A stretch of DNA of 64,000 nt from Streptomyces cyaneus (GCF_004028635.1 NZ_RQJW01000006.1:496001-560000); one strand, 5' to 3'; numbered from the stretch's first letter, positions 8,429 to 16,418 are shown. The notes: generated by a model from the sequence alone, not told the origin. Made by a program: numbers and translations.

Positions 8429-8923
8429 TCAGCTCATCAGCCACTTCACCACCGCGTCGCCGTAGTCGGCCGTCCGCGCGTAGAAGGCGGTCAGGTCGCG
8501 GTGGGTCGCCGCGAAGAGGCCGCGCATCTCGGGTTCCGCGTCCGGCGCGCCGTACGGCCGCAGCAGCTGCACGCGCGCGTGCCGCCACAGGTCGTCGAAG
8601 TCGGCCGCCTTCAGGTACTCGGCGACCCCGGTCACCTGGGATGCGGTGAGCAGCAGGAACGGGGGCAGGGACGAGCCGGTGTGGAACACCGGGCGGCCGC
8701 CGAGGACCACGTGGGTGCGGGGGCCTTCGGGCGCGTGGTTCGGGGGGATGCCGCAGTAGAGGAGCTCGACCTCGCCGTACAGCTTGTCGAGCACTTCCTC
8801 GCGATGCCGGCCGATCCGCTCCCGCACGGTGTCCCAGTCGTCCTCGAACAGGCGCTGGAACCAGGTGGGGCTGTTGCGCAGCGCCGAGGGCGGTACCGCG
8901 CGGAGATGGAAGTACATGCTCAT
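8429..8923 (-). CDS. DUF1877-family protein
   Basis: A 164-residue soluble protein beginning MSMYFHLRAVPPSALRNSP, the usual opening of streptomycete DUF1877 proteins (YfbM-like). Conserved blocks are WFQRLFEDDW, a LDKLYGEVELLYCG segment, PPFLLLTASQV and DFDDLWRHARV. The reading frame stays open upstream to 9103, but family conservation supports a start at 8923 or 8917. No clear ribosome site precedes either one. Biochemical function is unknown. It faces away from the paralogous unknown gene starting at 9108. Confidence 0.75.
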   Translation of the reverse strand: MSMYFHLRAVPPSALRNSPTWFQRLFEDDWDTVRERIGRHREEVLDKLYGEVELLYCGIPPNHAPEGPRTHVVLGGRPVFHTGSSLPPFLLLTASQVTGVAEYLKAADFDDLWRHARVQLLRPYGAPDAEPEMRGLFAATHRDLTAFYARTADYGDAVVKWLMS

Positions 8924-9107
8924 CAGTGACTGGAGCGCACGGCAGCGGCGAAGCGTCACTCTCGCGTCAATATGAACTCCCGCGTAAACCTGTTTCCTGA
9001 GGGAGTCCTGTGACCGTGCTGGGGTGGCGGTGCGGCGGTCCTGCACCGGTCCCGGGCAGCCCCCGGATCCGGGTGACGAAACGCTGTTCGGCCACGCTCT
9101 CAAGAAT

Positions 9108-9503
9108 GTGACGACTCAGCAGGAAACCAGGCCCCCAGCCGCGACGAAGCCGGTGCGGTGGGCGGCGGACGCGGTGGCGACGATGCGCGAGGGGGCGCGG
9201 CTGCGGCTCGACTACTCGGCGCAGAGCCTGTGGCGGGTCGACCGGATGATCGAGGGGCTGCGCGACGAGCGGACGCCGTATGCCGCCGTGGAGAACACGC
9301 TGCGCGGTCTCGGTGCGTACGCCGGTGAGGTGATCGCCCGTCAGACCGGCGCCGAGTGGTGGACGTCGGGCGGCGACTTCTGGATCCGCACGCCCGACGG
9401 ACGGCTGTGGGACCCGATCGACGAGGCGCGCCGGTGTTTCGCGGGCGACGGGTCGCTGCGGTTGCTGTGCCGGGACGCCACGCACGGGGAGTCGCGGCGG
9501 TAG
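9108..9503 (+). CDS. Unknown protein, paralogue of 10977-11408
   Basis: A 131-residue protein from the GTG at 9108 (an upstream GTG at 9024 is also possible). Core motifs are LDYSAQSLWRVDRMIEGLR, ENTLRGLGAYAGEVIARQTGAEW and IRTPDGRLWDPI. The same blocks recur in the gene at 10977, so the two form a small paralogous family separated by a lipoprotein gene. There is no signal peptide or membrane segment. The GAYxGEV...GAxW pattern is reminiscent of small helical immunity-type or DUF domains, but I cannot name it. A strong hairpin follows at 9555-9598. Confidence 0.7.
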   Translation: MTTQQETRPPAATKPVRWAADAVATMREGARLRLDYSAQSLWRVDRMIEGLRDERTPYAAVENTLRGLGAYAGEVIARQTGAEWWTSGGDFWIRTPDGRLWDPIDEARRCFAGDGSLRLLCRDATHGESRR

Positions 9504-9554
9504 GCGACGGCGTGGGAGCGGCGCGGGCATGCCCCGCCCGCGCCCCTGTGACAT

Positions 9555-9598
9555 GACCCGACCGGGACCCCGTGAATGGGCGGGGTCCCGGCCGGGTC
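9555..9598. terminator. Strong hairpin terminator
   Basis: Arms GACCCG-A-CCGGGACCCCG and CGGGGTCCCGG-C-CGGGTC pair over 17 bp with one A/C mismatch, around an 8-base loop. It lies 50 bases after the gene ending at 9503 and should terminate that transcript. It may also act on the opposite strand. Confidence 0.75.
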
Positions 9599-9704
9599 AG
9601 GTGGCTCTCGACGGGGTGCCCAGGGTGGTCTTGCTGTAGATGACCGCCTGGGAGTAGCCGAGGTCCCGCGTTCCAGTTGCCGCCCTTGCCGGTGCCGACA
9701 GGAG
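9599..9704 (-). pseudogene. Possible decayed coding fragment
   Basis: Read on the minus strand, this stretch encodes protein-like sequence in two frames. GTGKGGNWN is followed, after an apparent shift, by RDLGYSQAVIYSKTTLGTP and RAT with an in-frame TGA at 9597-9599. No start codon or ribosome site is visible. It may be the remnant of an ancestral gene's 3' end, but the fragment is too short to name, and chance cannot be excluded. Confidence 0.25.
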
Positions 9705-9737
9705 GCGGGGCCGGGTCCTCGGCGGACGCGGCCCCGC
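9705..9737 (-). terminator. Hairpin terminator of the 9752-10639 lipoprotein gene
   Basis: Perfect 9-bp arms GCGGGGCCG and CGGCCCCGC surround a 15-base loop, starting 15 bases past the stop of the minus-strand lipoprotein gene. There is no T-run. Confidence 0.65.
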
Positions 9738-9751
9738 TGGTCCGACGGGTG

Positions 9752-10639
9752 TCAGGCCGCCCAGACCTCGGCCTCGTCGGCCGGGACGGTGGTGGCCAGG
9801 CCCAGCTCCTTACGGGCGGCGACCGTCTTGTTCGGGTCGATGCCGGTGAAGGCCGGGTCGTAGGCGATGTAGAACGCGTCGGCGTCGGCGGCGTTCGCGG
9901 CAGCCTTCCAGTGCGTGGCCGTCTTCTTCAGCTGGTCGCGGAGCTTGCCGACCTGCGCGCCCTCGATGCCCTTCAGGCCCTCGAGGTGTGCGTCGAGCGC
10001 GGTGGCGACGGCCTTGGCCTGCGCCTTGTAGGCGGCCAGGTCCTCCTCGACGTCCTTTTCGGACTGGTTCGCCCACAGGGCGTCGTAAACGGCGTTCGAA
10101 CCCGTCAGATACGTCTTCTGCTCGGCCTTGAAGGACTTCGCGTCGGCGTCCAAGGAGCCGGTGAACGTGCCCGACTCCTTGTTGTAGGTGCAGGTCACCG
10201 CGCGGTCGCCGGTCGCCCAGCTCTCCTTGGTCGGCGTGTAGTAGAAGATCGCGACACCCTTGGGGAGCGCCCAGGTGTCCGGGGCGAACTTCCCCGCCTC
10301 GACCGGGCAACGCTCGTCGGCGATCCCCGAGATCGCGTCGTCACCGGGGTACGAGGACCCTTCGTCGATCTTGAAATCGGCGACGACCTGCCCCGTGTGC
10401 CCCTCGGCGCAGGGCACGATCTCGACGAGGACCTCCTCGCCCTCGCCCTTGTTGTTGGGGTTGTAGCAGTCCCCGACCTCCAGCGAGAACACCGACCGCT
10501 GGCGGGCCACCTTCTTCGCGCCGTCCTTGGCGCTGTCGACGGCATCCGATACATCCGAGCATCCCGCGGCGCCGATCGCGAGCAGGGCGACGACGGCGGA
10601 TATGCCACGAGCAGAACGGTGCGAGCTACGGGTTGCCAT
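9752..10639 (-). CDS. Lipoprotein with septum-formation-like domain
   Basis: A 295-residue exported lipoprotein. The signal peptide ends in the lipobox AIGAAGC, so the mature N-terminus is a lipidated Cys near residue 27. The mature part has FSLEVGDCYNPNN, VEIVPCAEGHTGQVV and a later AVTCTYN, the Cys pattern of the actinobacterial septum-formation family (Septum_form). Its role is unproven. The C-terminal third is helical and lysine-rich (KAQAKAVATALDAHLEGLK). The start ATG at 10639 is the only in-frame option preceding a proper signal peptide. It is transcribed alone from the 10640-10976 region. Confidence 0.8.
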   Translation of the reverse strand: MATRSSHRSARGISAVVALLAIGAAGCSDVSDAVDSAKDGAKKVARQRSVFSLEVGDCYNPNNKGEGEEVLVEIVPCAEGHTGQVVADFKIDEGSSYPGDDAISGIADERCPVEAGKFAPDTWALPKGVAIFYYTPTKESWATGDRAVTCTYNKESGTFTGSLDADAKSFKAEQKTYLTGSNAVYDALWANQSEKDVEEDLAAYKAQAKAVATALDAHLEGLKGIEGAQVGKLRDQLKKTATHWKAAANAADADAFYIAYDPAFTGIDPNKTVAARKELGLATTVPADEAEVWAA

Positions 10640-10976
10640 GACGTGTACATCCTCTTATGTGAACTTTATGAGGGGGGCGCGCGCATCGTATGCCATCGCT
10701 GCGGCTTGGCCCTGTGAAGTCCCCGCCGATGCAAGGCGGGTGTGCGGCAAGCTCTCTGACATGCGATGAGTCGCAATGGTTGTACGCGGCTGCCGCGCGG
10801 CCTCGACGGCCGCATCAAAGACGCACGAGAAGCCGAAAGGTTGTACGTCACCTGTGACTTTGCTGTGTGTGAATGAACACCCTCGTTACCCGTGATGTTC
10901 ACGAGGTGACGTCCGCTTGGTCAGCGGGGGGACCAGAAGGAGTCCTTCCGTCGACGGAGCAAAGGGGTGGGGTCCC
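10640..10976. other. Divergent intergenic region (337 bases)
   Basis: No gene is seen. The region separates the minus-strand lipoprotein gene from the plus-strand gene at 10977 and must hold both promoters. Visible structure: two direct copies of GGTTGTACG (10778-10786 and 10839-10847), the palindrome GTCACCTGTGAC (10847-10858), a small hairpin TGCGA-TGAG-TCGCA (10762-10775), and a CCCGCC/GGCGGG hairpin near 10705. AT content rises next to 10640 (ACTTTATGA). Confidence 0.5.
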
Positions 10977-11408
10977 ATGAGCACAGTGGACGAACGCGCG
11001 CCGGGCGCGCATGAGATGGGCCCGTACGCCGCGACCTTCGTCGCCGGAGTCACCGCCGGGAACCGGCTGCCGCTGGACTACTCGGTGGCCAGCCTGCGCC
11101 TCGTCGACTTCCTGATCGACGGCATGCGCAAGGGCGGCGCGGACCGGGAGCGCGCGCGGGAGACGCTGCGGGGGCTCGGGGCGTACGTCGGTGAGGTCCT
11201 CGTGCGCCGCGCGGGGGCGGTGTGGGTGGACTTCGACGCCGACCAGCGCGCCTACTTCGGCCAGTCGGTCGGGGTGCGTATGCCGGACGGCCGGGTCTGG
11301 AATCCGCTCGGCAAGGTCCACAACCGGTTCGAGGCCGGTGGCCCCGGGGAGTCCCTGCAGACCTTCTACCTGACCTTGCACGGGCGGGCACGGAGAGCCG
11401 TGGCATGA
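10977..11408 (+). CDS. Unknown protein, paralogue of 9108-9503, coupled to a lipoprotein
   Basis: A 143-residue protein from the ATG at 10977, preceded by GGGGTGGGG. It shares with the 9108 gene the blocks LDYSVASLRLVDFLIDGMR, TLRGLGAYVGEVLVRRAGAVW and VRMPDGRVWNPL, then RFEAGGPGESLQTFY. It is soluble, with no export signal. Its stop overlaps the next ATG (ATGA at 11405-11408), so it is translationally coupled to the downstream lipoprotein and probably acts with it. The family is unknown to me. Confidence 0.75.
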   Translation: MSTVDERAPGAHEMGPYAATFVAGVTAGNRLPLDYSVASLRLVDFLIDGMRKGGADRERARETLRGLGAYVGEVLVRRAGAVWVDFDADQRAYFGQSVGVRMPDGRVWNPLGKVHNRFEAGGPGESLQTFYLTLHGRARRAVA

Positions 11409-12313
11409 AGAGTGACACAGAAAGCGGCATGAGAAGTTCCATGGGAAAACGCCTCGCCATGACGGCCGCGCTGGTCGTCTCGGCCGCACTCACCGGGTGC
11501 TCGGCGGACGCGGATGACGCGGCGCTCCCCGAGCCGGACCGCCGGGCCACCGCTCCCGTCGGCGCCACCCCCGAACCCGAACCCGCACCCGAACCCACCC
11601 CCGAGACCTCCGCCGAGTTCCTCGCCCTGGCCAAGCAGGCGATGGCCGCGCAGGAGGGCTGGCGCTTCAGCGTGCAGGGGAGTGAGGAGCTGGTGCTCCA
11701 AGGGCACAAGAGCGGCGCGACCTACTCGGCGCAGGTGCACCGGACGACCGGCGAGCCATGGGCGCTGCACTCCGTCGGCAGCAGCCGGAGCAGCAAGGGC
11801 GTGACCGAGTCCGAGGAGCTCTACGTCGTCGACGGCGTCGGCTACGTCAAGGAGGGCGACGCCGCCTGGCGGCACGGGCCCCTCTCCGACCCGGAGATCG
11901 CGGGCAAGGTCGAGGACCCGGTGGCCGCCCTCGACACGTTCGAGGAGTACGGCGACGCGGTCTCCGTCACTGCCGCGGACCAGCGGATCGAGCTGCGCGT
12001 CCGTACCGCGTCCGCCGCGCTGCCCGCCGTACGGGACCAGGGCGTCGTACGCAAGGCCCTGCGGGAACTCGCTCCGACCCTGGAGCAGCTGCGCGCGGCC
12101 GGCGTGCCCGCACCGGAGAGCGGGATCACCGTGGAGCGCGCCGAGGAGACGCTCGTCCTCAACTCCCTGACACATCAGGTCACTTCGCACACCTTCCGGT
12201 GCGTGCTGCGCATCCCGCACGGGACGGGAAGCATCCGCTACGGCCAGGCCGTGACCGAGCGGACCTCGGGGCCGTCCGAGAGAGCCGTCGTGTTGCCGGA
12301 GGGAGTGGGGTGA
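11405..12313 (+). CDS. Lipoprotein of unknown function
   Basis: A 302-residue exported lipoprotein. A signal peptide with hydrophobic core MTAALVVSAAL leads to the lipobox LTGC. A Pro/Glu linker (EPEPAPEPTPE) follows, then a globular domain starting at FLALAKQAMAAQEGWRF. Repeated short beta-like segments (AQVHRTTGEPWALHSVG, ELYVVDGVGYVKEG) resemble the LppX/LprAFG-like lipid- or ligand-binding fold, but I cannot confirm this. It overlaps the preceding gene by four bases. The ECF sigma gene begins 59 bases downstream, so the lipoprotein may belong to the same surface-sensing unit. Confidence 0.75.
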   Translation: MKSDTESGMRSSMGKRLAMTAALVVSAALTGCSADADDAALPEPDRRATAPVGATPEPEPAPEPTPETSAEFLALAKQAMAAQEGWRFSVQGSEELVLQGHKSGATYSAQVHRTTGEPWALHSVGSSRSSKGVTESEELYVVDGVGYVKEGDAAWRHGPLSDPEIAGKVEDPVAALDTFEEYGDAVSVTAADQRIELRVRTASAALPAVRDQGVVRKALRELAPTLEQLRAAGVPAPESGITVERAEETLVLNSLTHQVTSHTFRCVLRIPHGTGSIRYGQAVTERTSGPSERAVVLPEGVG

Positions 12314-12371
12314 CGGGCGCCCTGTGACACTTATCTCCGGCACGACGCTGAGGACCGTGGAGGACAAGGGC

Positions 12372-13049
12372 GTGCACGCCCGTGCCGCAAGGTACGGACG
12401 CGCCGCGAGCCGGTACGGACGAGGACAGTTCTTGCGCCAAGGAGGGGAACCCCGCCGCGGGCACGCGCACGACGGGGAATTGGGCGCGGCCGTCGCGCGG
12501 GCCCAGGAAGGTGACGAGGCCGCCTTCGCGGTCGCCTACCGGCTGGTGCAGCCAGGACTGCTCGGGTACCTGCGCGGGCTGGTCGGGGACGACGCCGAGG
12601 ACGTGGCGTCCGACGCCTGGCTGGAGATCGCCCGGGACCTCGCCCGGTTCAAGGGCGACGGGGCCGGGTTCCGGGGCTGGAGCGCGACCATCGCCCGGCA
12701 CCGGGCGCTGGACCATCTGCGCCGGCAGAAGGTACGGCCCCGGTCGTCGGCGCTGGAACAGGACGTACTGGACCTGCCGGGTGCGTACAACACGTACGAC
12801 CAGGCGCTGGAGTCGATCTCCACGGAGCACGCCCTGGAGCTGGTCCGCGGACTGCCGCGGGACCAGGCCGAGGCCGTGCTGCTGCGGGTCGTGGTCGGCC
12901 TCGACGCCCCCGCCGCGGCCCGCGTCCTCGGCAAACGTCCGGGCGCGGTCCGCACGGCCGCGTACCGGGGTCTGAAGCGCCTGGCCAAACAGCTGGGCGT
13001 CGAAGGTGTGACGGATGACGGCCCCCGGACGCTGGGGGAATCGAAATGA
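12372..13049 (+). CDS. ECF sigma factor, first of two tandem copies
   Basis: About 225 residues from the GTG at 12372, which follows GGAGG (12359-12363) at good spacing; an upstream GTG at 12324 is possible. Region 2 is LLGYLRGLVGDDAEDVASDAWLEIARDL with FRGWSATIARHRALDHLRR. Region 4 is LPRDQAEAVLLRVVVGLDAPAAARVLGKRPGAVRTAAYRGLKRL. It closely resembles the second sigma at 14424, including the RVVVGLD and GKRPGAVRTAA strings. The next gene encodes a one-pass membrane protein that is probably its anti-sigma or sensor partner. Confidence 0.88.
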   Translation: MHARAARYGRAASRYGRGQFLRQGGEPRRGHAHDGELGAAVARAQEGDEAAFAVAYRLVQPGLLGYLRGLVGDDAEDVASDAWLEIARDLARFKGDGAGFRGWSATIARHRALDHLRRQKVRPRSSALEQDVLDLPGAYNTYDQALESISTEHALELVRGLPRDQAEAVLLRVVVGLDAPAAARVLGKRPGAVRTAAYRGLKRLAKQLGVEGVTDDGPRTLGESK

Positions 13050-13185
13050 ACAGTGAGCGTGACGGCGACGGCCAGGGCGCGACATCGGCGCCTCGTTGAG
13101 GCGAAGCTGGTGTGCGCAGTGAGTCGTACGGGGCGTGAGGTACGTACAGGCTCTACGAGCTTGTGCGTCACAGCTGGCAGACAGG

Positions 13186-13221
13186 TCACGTAGATCACGT
13201 AAGACACGTGCATCACGTAGG
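13186..13221 (+). repeat. Four tandem 9-bp units (TCACGTAnn)
   Basis: Units start at 13186, 13195, 13204 and 13213 and read TCACGTAGA, TCACGTAAG, ACACGTGCA and TCACGTAGG. The strict 9-bp period lies 38 bases upstream of the membrane-partner gene start. This may be an array of regulator half-sites or a simple microsatellite. Confidence 0.7.
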
Positions 13222-13259
13222 CCGCATTGAGATCAGACGGACAGGAACGGGAAACGGAC

Positions 13260-14126
13260 ATGGGTGAACGGCAGAGCGGCGGTGGGTCCACCGGCCGTCG
13301 GCGTGTGCACCCTGACGGCATGGCTTCCGGGCACGCGTCCCCGCACATCACCGGCCACGCGTCCGGCCCGACCGTGATGCTCGACGACGCCGCGTTGGAG
13401 GCGCTGCTCTCCGCCGCCGTACTGCGCGGGCACCGCGTGGACGCCGAGGGCGAGCAGCGGGCCGTGGCCGCGTTCCGGGCCGCCCGGGACGCGGGGGCCC
13501 ACCGGGCGCGCACCCGGCGCCGGGACGACTGGCGGCCCCGTGCGCAACGGCGCTTCGCGCGCTCGGCGAAGACCACGCTCTCCCTGTTCGTCGCGAGCCT
13601 CGCGCTGGGCGGTGCGGCGTTCGCCGCGATCGGTTCGTCCGGTTCCTCGGACGCCCCCGCCGGTGACAAGGACGGGCCCACCGAGTCGAACAGCGCTCCC
13701 GGTCTGCCGGCCGCCGAACCGTCCTCCGCCGCGTCCGACGCTGTCTCCGGCAAGCCCGGCCATCCGGCCACCGCCCAGGACACCGAGGCGAAGTGCCGCG
13801 CCTACGCCCAGGTCGAGGAGCGCGGGAAGGCCCTGGACTCGACGTCCTGGCAGCGGCTCGTCACGGCGGCGGGCGGCGAGGACAAGGTGGCCGCGTACTG
13901 CGCCGAGCAACTGGCGACCGCGGCGGCGAAGGGCGAGCCGAGCAAGGAGGCCGACGGGGGCGGTGCCACCGGCAACGGCCAGGGCTCGAAAGACCAGGGC
14001 TCGAACGAACAGAACTCGAACGACCAGGGCTCGAACGACCAGGGACCGAGCCATCAGGGCCCGAGCGACGAGAACACGTCCGGCAAGGGCGCCGAGAAGG
14101 CGGAGAAGGCCGAGAACCAGGGCTGA
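13260..14126 (+). CDS. Single-pass membrane partner of the first ECF sigma
   Basis: A 288-residue protein from the ATG at 13260. A cytoplasmic region with LDDAALEALLSAAVLRGHRVDAEGEQRAVAAFRAARD is followed by one membrane helix near residues 105-122 (LFVASLALGGAAFAAIG). An extracellular domain follows with a Cys pair about 30 residues apart (KCRAYAQVE to VAAYCAEQL). A low-complexity tail built on SNDQG-like repeats ends the protein. The layout suits a membrane anti-sigma or surface sensor, though no zinc-binding ZAS motif is seen. The gene at 15086 has the same layout and Cys domain. Confidence 0.72.
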   Translation: MGERQSGGGSTGRRRVHPDGMASGHASPHITGHASGPTVMLDDAALEALLSAAVLRGHRVDAEGEQRAVAAFRAARDAGAHRARTRRRDDWRPRAQRRFARSAKTTLSLFVASLALGGAAFAAIGSSGSSDAPAGDKDGPTESNSAPGLPAAEPSSAASDAVSGKPGHPATAQDTEAKCRAYAQVEERGKALDSTSWQRLVTAAGGEDKVAAYCAEQLATAAAKGEPSKEADGGGATGNGQGSKDQGSNEQNSNDQGSNDQGPSHQGPSDENTSGKGAEKAEKAENQG

Positions 14127-14155
14127 TGTCGGCCCGACGTCCTCGGCCGAGGCAA

Positions 14156-14195
14156 CGGCCGGGGCCGCCACCCCCCACAGGAGAGGCCCCGGCCG
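14156..14195 (+). terminator. Hairpin terminator between sigma units
   Basis: Perfect 11-bp arms CGGCCGGGGCC and GGCCCCGGCCG enclose an 18-base loop, 30 bases after the preceding stop. A second hairpin, CGCGCGGC/GCCGCGCG, follows at 14197-14216. The two sigma units are therefore probably transcribed separately. Confidence 0.7.
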
Positions 14196-14423
14196 TCGCG
14201 CGGCACGGGCCGCGCGGCGGCCCGTACTCTCTACAGCGCCATGACTGCGTTTTCTGTCACACCTGGACGCGGACAACGCGCTGTCCTGGGTAGTTGCATG
14301 TTGTACGGACATGGACGAGCGGCTCTTTCAGGCCGTAACGTGCCTTTCGCGCCGGACGCGGAGGGTGTATGACCACCGCAACGACCTGCGGTCTTGAAGC
14401 CGCAACCATCAATTGAGGTACCA

Positions 14424-15086
14424 GTGCTGGGGGACGACGCGGAGCTGACTGCCGCGGTGCTTGCGGCACAGGACGGGGACGAGACCGCGTTCCGGACTGT
14501 GTACCGCTCCGTGCACCCGCGGCTGCTCGGGTACGTACGGACGCTGGTCGGCGACCCCGACGCCGAGGACGTCGCGTCGGAGGCATGGCTGCAGATAGCG
14601 CGTGACCTGGAGCGATTCAGCGGGGACGCGGACCGTTTCCGCGGCTGGGCCGCCCGAATAGCCCGCAACCGTGCGCTGGATCACATACGCATGCGCGGCC
14701 GCCGCCCCGCGATCGGCGGCGACGAGACGGAGCTGACCGGGAAGGCCGCCGAGTCCGACACCGCGGGCGAGGCCATCGAGGCCCTGGCCACCGACGGCAC
14801 CCTCTCCCTCATCGCGCGCCTGCCGCAGGACCAGGCGGAGGCCGTCGTCCTGCGCGTGGTCGTGGGGCTCGACGCCAAGACGGCCGCGGAGACGCTCGGC
14901 AAGCGTCCGGGTGCCGTACGGACCGCCGCGCACCGGGGTCTGAAGCGGCTCGCCGAGCTGCTCGGCGACGATCCGGAATCGGCCGGGGTGCTCGATGCCC
15001 TGCCTCCCCAGCGAGGAACCCGCGACCGTGCGGTGACGTCTGCGAGTGTGACGCAAAGCGTCACGCGGACGCAGAAGGATGTGTGA
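14424..15086 (+). CDS. ECF sigma factor, second tandem copy
   Basis: A 220-residue sigma-70 family member. The GTG at 14424 is preferred because GAGG lies five bases upstream; the upstream TTG at 14394 has no ribosome site. Region 2 is LLGYVRTLVGDPDAEDVASEAWLQIARDLERF with FRGWAARIARNRALDHIR. Region 4 is LPQDQAEAVVLRVVVGLDAKTAAETLGKRPGAVRTAAHRGLKRL. The C-terminal tail (RDRAVTSASVTQSVTRTQKDV region) is an unusual Ser/Thr-rich extension. Its stop overlaps the next ATG (TGATG), so it is coupled to the membrane partner. Confidence 0.9.
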   Translation: MLGDDAELTAAVLAAQDGDETAFRTVYRSVHPRLLGYVRTLVGDPDAEDVASEAWLQIARDLERFSGDADRFRGWAARIARNRALDHIRMRGRRPAIGGDETELTGKAAESDTAGEAIEALATDGTLSLIARLPQDQAEAVVLRVVVGLDAKTAAETLGKRPGAVRTAAHRGLKRLAELLGDDPESAGVLDALPPQRGTRDRAVTSASVTQSVTRTQKDV

Positions 15087-16183
15087 TGGCCGACGAGCAG
15101 TACAGGTGGCTGGACCGCGAAACTGCGGAGCGATTGCTGCGCGGAGAGTCACTCGAAGCTGTCGACGCGGCCGACCGCGACCAGGCCGAACAGCTCGCCA
15201 AGACGCTTGAGTCCCTGACCGTCGAACCCCCGCTGAGCAGCGCGGAACTCCCCGGAGAGGCCGCCGCGTTGGCGGCGTTCCGCGCGGCGCGCGCGGACCG
15301 GGACGACGCTTCCGCGACCCTCGGCCACGGCTCCGCCTCGCGCGCCTCCCAGGGCTCCGACGCCGGACTCGTCCGCATCGGCGCCCCCGACCGCGCCGCC
15401 CGTCGCCCCCGCTGGGCCCGTCCAGTACGGCTCGGTCTCGCCGCCGCGCTGGCCGTCGGCATGGTCGGCGGGGTCGCCGTGGCGGCCGGAACCGGAGTCC
15501 TGCCGACGCCGTTCGACCGCGACGAGCGGGGCCGCCCGGCTGCCTCGGTCTCGGCGTCGGTGCCGGACCGCCCGCTCCTGTCGCCCTCGCCCTCGCCGGA
15601 GCGCGGTATGCAGGGCGAGCCCACGCCCGACGGCGGCTCGCGGGGCCCCACCGGCTCCGGGAACACCCAGGACACGCCACCCGGCGGCCCGGCCCCGGAC
15701 CGCGAAACCGCCGCCCCCGACCGTGAGGATCGCTCCGGCGGCTGGTGGCGGACCGTCACCTCGTCCTGCCGCGACCTGCGCGACGGCAAGCAGCTGTCCG
15801 GCGACCGCCGCCGCGCCCTGGAGAGCGCGGCCGGCGGTTCCGTCACCGTGCGCAAGTACTGCAAGAGCGTCCTGACCGGCGTCGGCGAAAGCGTCCGGTC
15901 GCTGCCGGACGACGGCAAGGGCGAGGACGGCCCGGAAAAGGGCAAGGACAAGGGCGACGACGACTACCCGGACCGAGCGCTGGACCGGGACAAGGGCAGA
16001 GACGGCCACAAGGACCGCTCGGCCGGCTCGCGCGCCGACCGTGGCGCCAGCCGTGGCCTGGTGGGCGGCCACCACACCGCCGACGCCGGGCAAGCCCCCT
16101 CTGCCGTGGCCGTCCTCCTGTCGGACCGCGCCGTGCTGCCCCAGCTGGAGTCGGTCGTAGTCACTCCCGTCACACGTCGCTGA
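15086..16183 (+). CDS. Single-pass membrane partner of the second ECF sigma
   Basis: A 365-residue protein coupled to the upstream sigma. The N-terminal cytoplasmic part (YRWLDRETAERLLRGESL, then ELPGEAAALAAFRAARAD) parallels the 13260 product. One membrane helix lies at about residues 113-137 (LGLAAALAVGMVGGVAVAAG). The outside part has a Pro/Ser/Thr linker and the shared Cys domain (SCRDLRDGK to VRKYCKSVL). A highly charged Asp/Lys/Arg tail follows. It is probably an anti-sigma or regulator, by context and topology only. Neither partner has a canonical anti-sigma zinc motif. Confidence 0.72.
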   Translation: MADEQYRWLDRETAERLLRGESLEAVDAADRDQAEQLAKTLESLTVEPPLSSAELPGEAAALAAFRAARADRDDASATLGHGSASRASQGSDAGLVRIGAPDRAARRPRWARPVRLGLAAALAVGMVGGVAVAAGTGVLPTPFDRDERGRPAASVSASVPDRPLLSPSPSPERGMQGEPTPDGGSRGPTGSGNTQDTPPGGPAPDRETAAPDREDRSGGWWRTVTSSCRDLRDGKQLSGDRRRALESAAGGSVTVRKYCKSVLTGVGESVRSLPDDGKGEDGPEKGKDKGDDDYPDRALDRDKGRDGHKDRSAGSRADRGASRGLVGGHHTADAGQAPSAVAVLLSDRAVLPQLESVVVTPVTRR

Positions 16184-16325
16184 CCTGCGGTTTTGTGATT
16201 CTCGGAAAATTCTTCGCGCCGGGAGTGACACTTTCGGCCGCCGTGGCGCTGATCTGAGTGAGCCGACTGGTCATCGGCCCTCGCACAGAGCCGGGGTTCC
16301 CCCCGTACCTGCGGCTCGTGCATCG

Positions 16326-16362
16326 GCGCGGGCGGGACACGTTCCCCCGGTCCCGCCCGCGC
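16326..16362. terminator. Bidirectional terminator
   Basis: A perfect 13-bp stem, GCGCGGGCGGGAC with GTCCCGCCCGCGC, encloses an 11-base loop between convergent genes ending at 16183 (+) and 16419 (-). It can serve both transcripts. Confidence 0.8.
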
Positions 16363-16418
16363 CCCACTTCATCTGCGGCCCGCTTCCTCTGCGGCCCACC
16401 TCATCCGCGCCCCGCGCC

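Noticed and set aside
10847..10858. GTCACCTGTGAC considered as an AfsQ1 site
   Set aside because: AfsQ1 boxes are direct GTnAC repeats with a 6-base spacer. This is an inverted repeat with a 2-base spacer.
13186..13221. 9-bp iterons considered as a replication origin or plasmid element
   Set aside because: Only four units are present, with no rep gene and no AT-rich region. A regulatory array or microsatellite is more likely.
13975..14085. Repeated SNDQG-coding units considered as a CRISPR-like array
   Set aside because: The repeats are in frame with a protein, short and degenerate, and have no spacers. They form a low-complexity extracellular tail.
16184..16418. Short plus-strand frames (for example 16258-16458) as small genes
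   Set aside because: They have no ribosome site or recognisable motif and cross the bidirectional terminator at 16326-16362.
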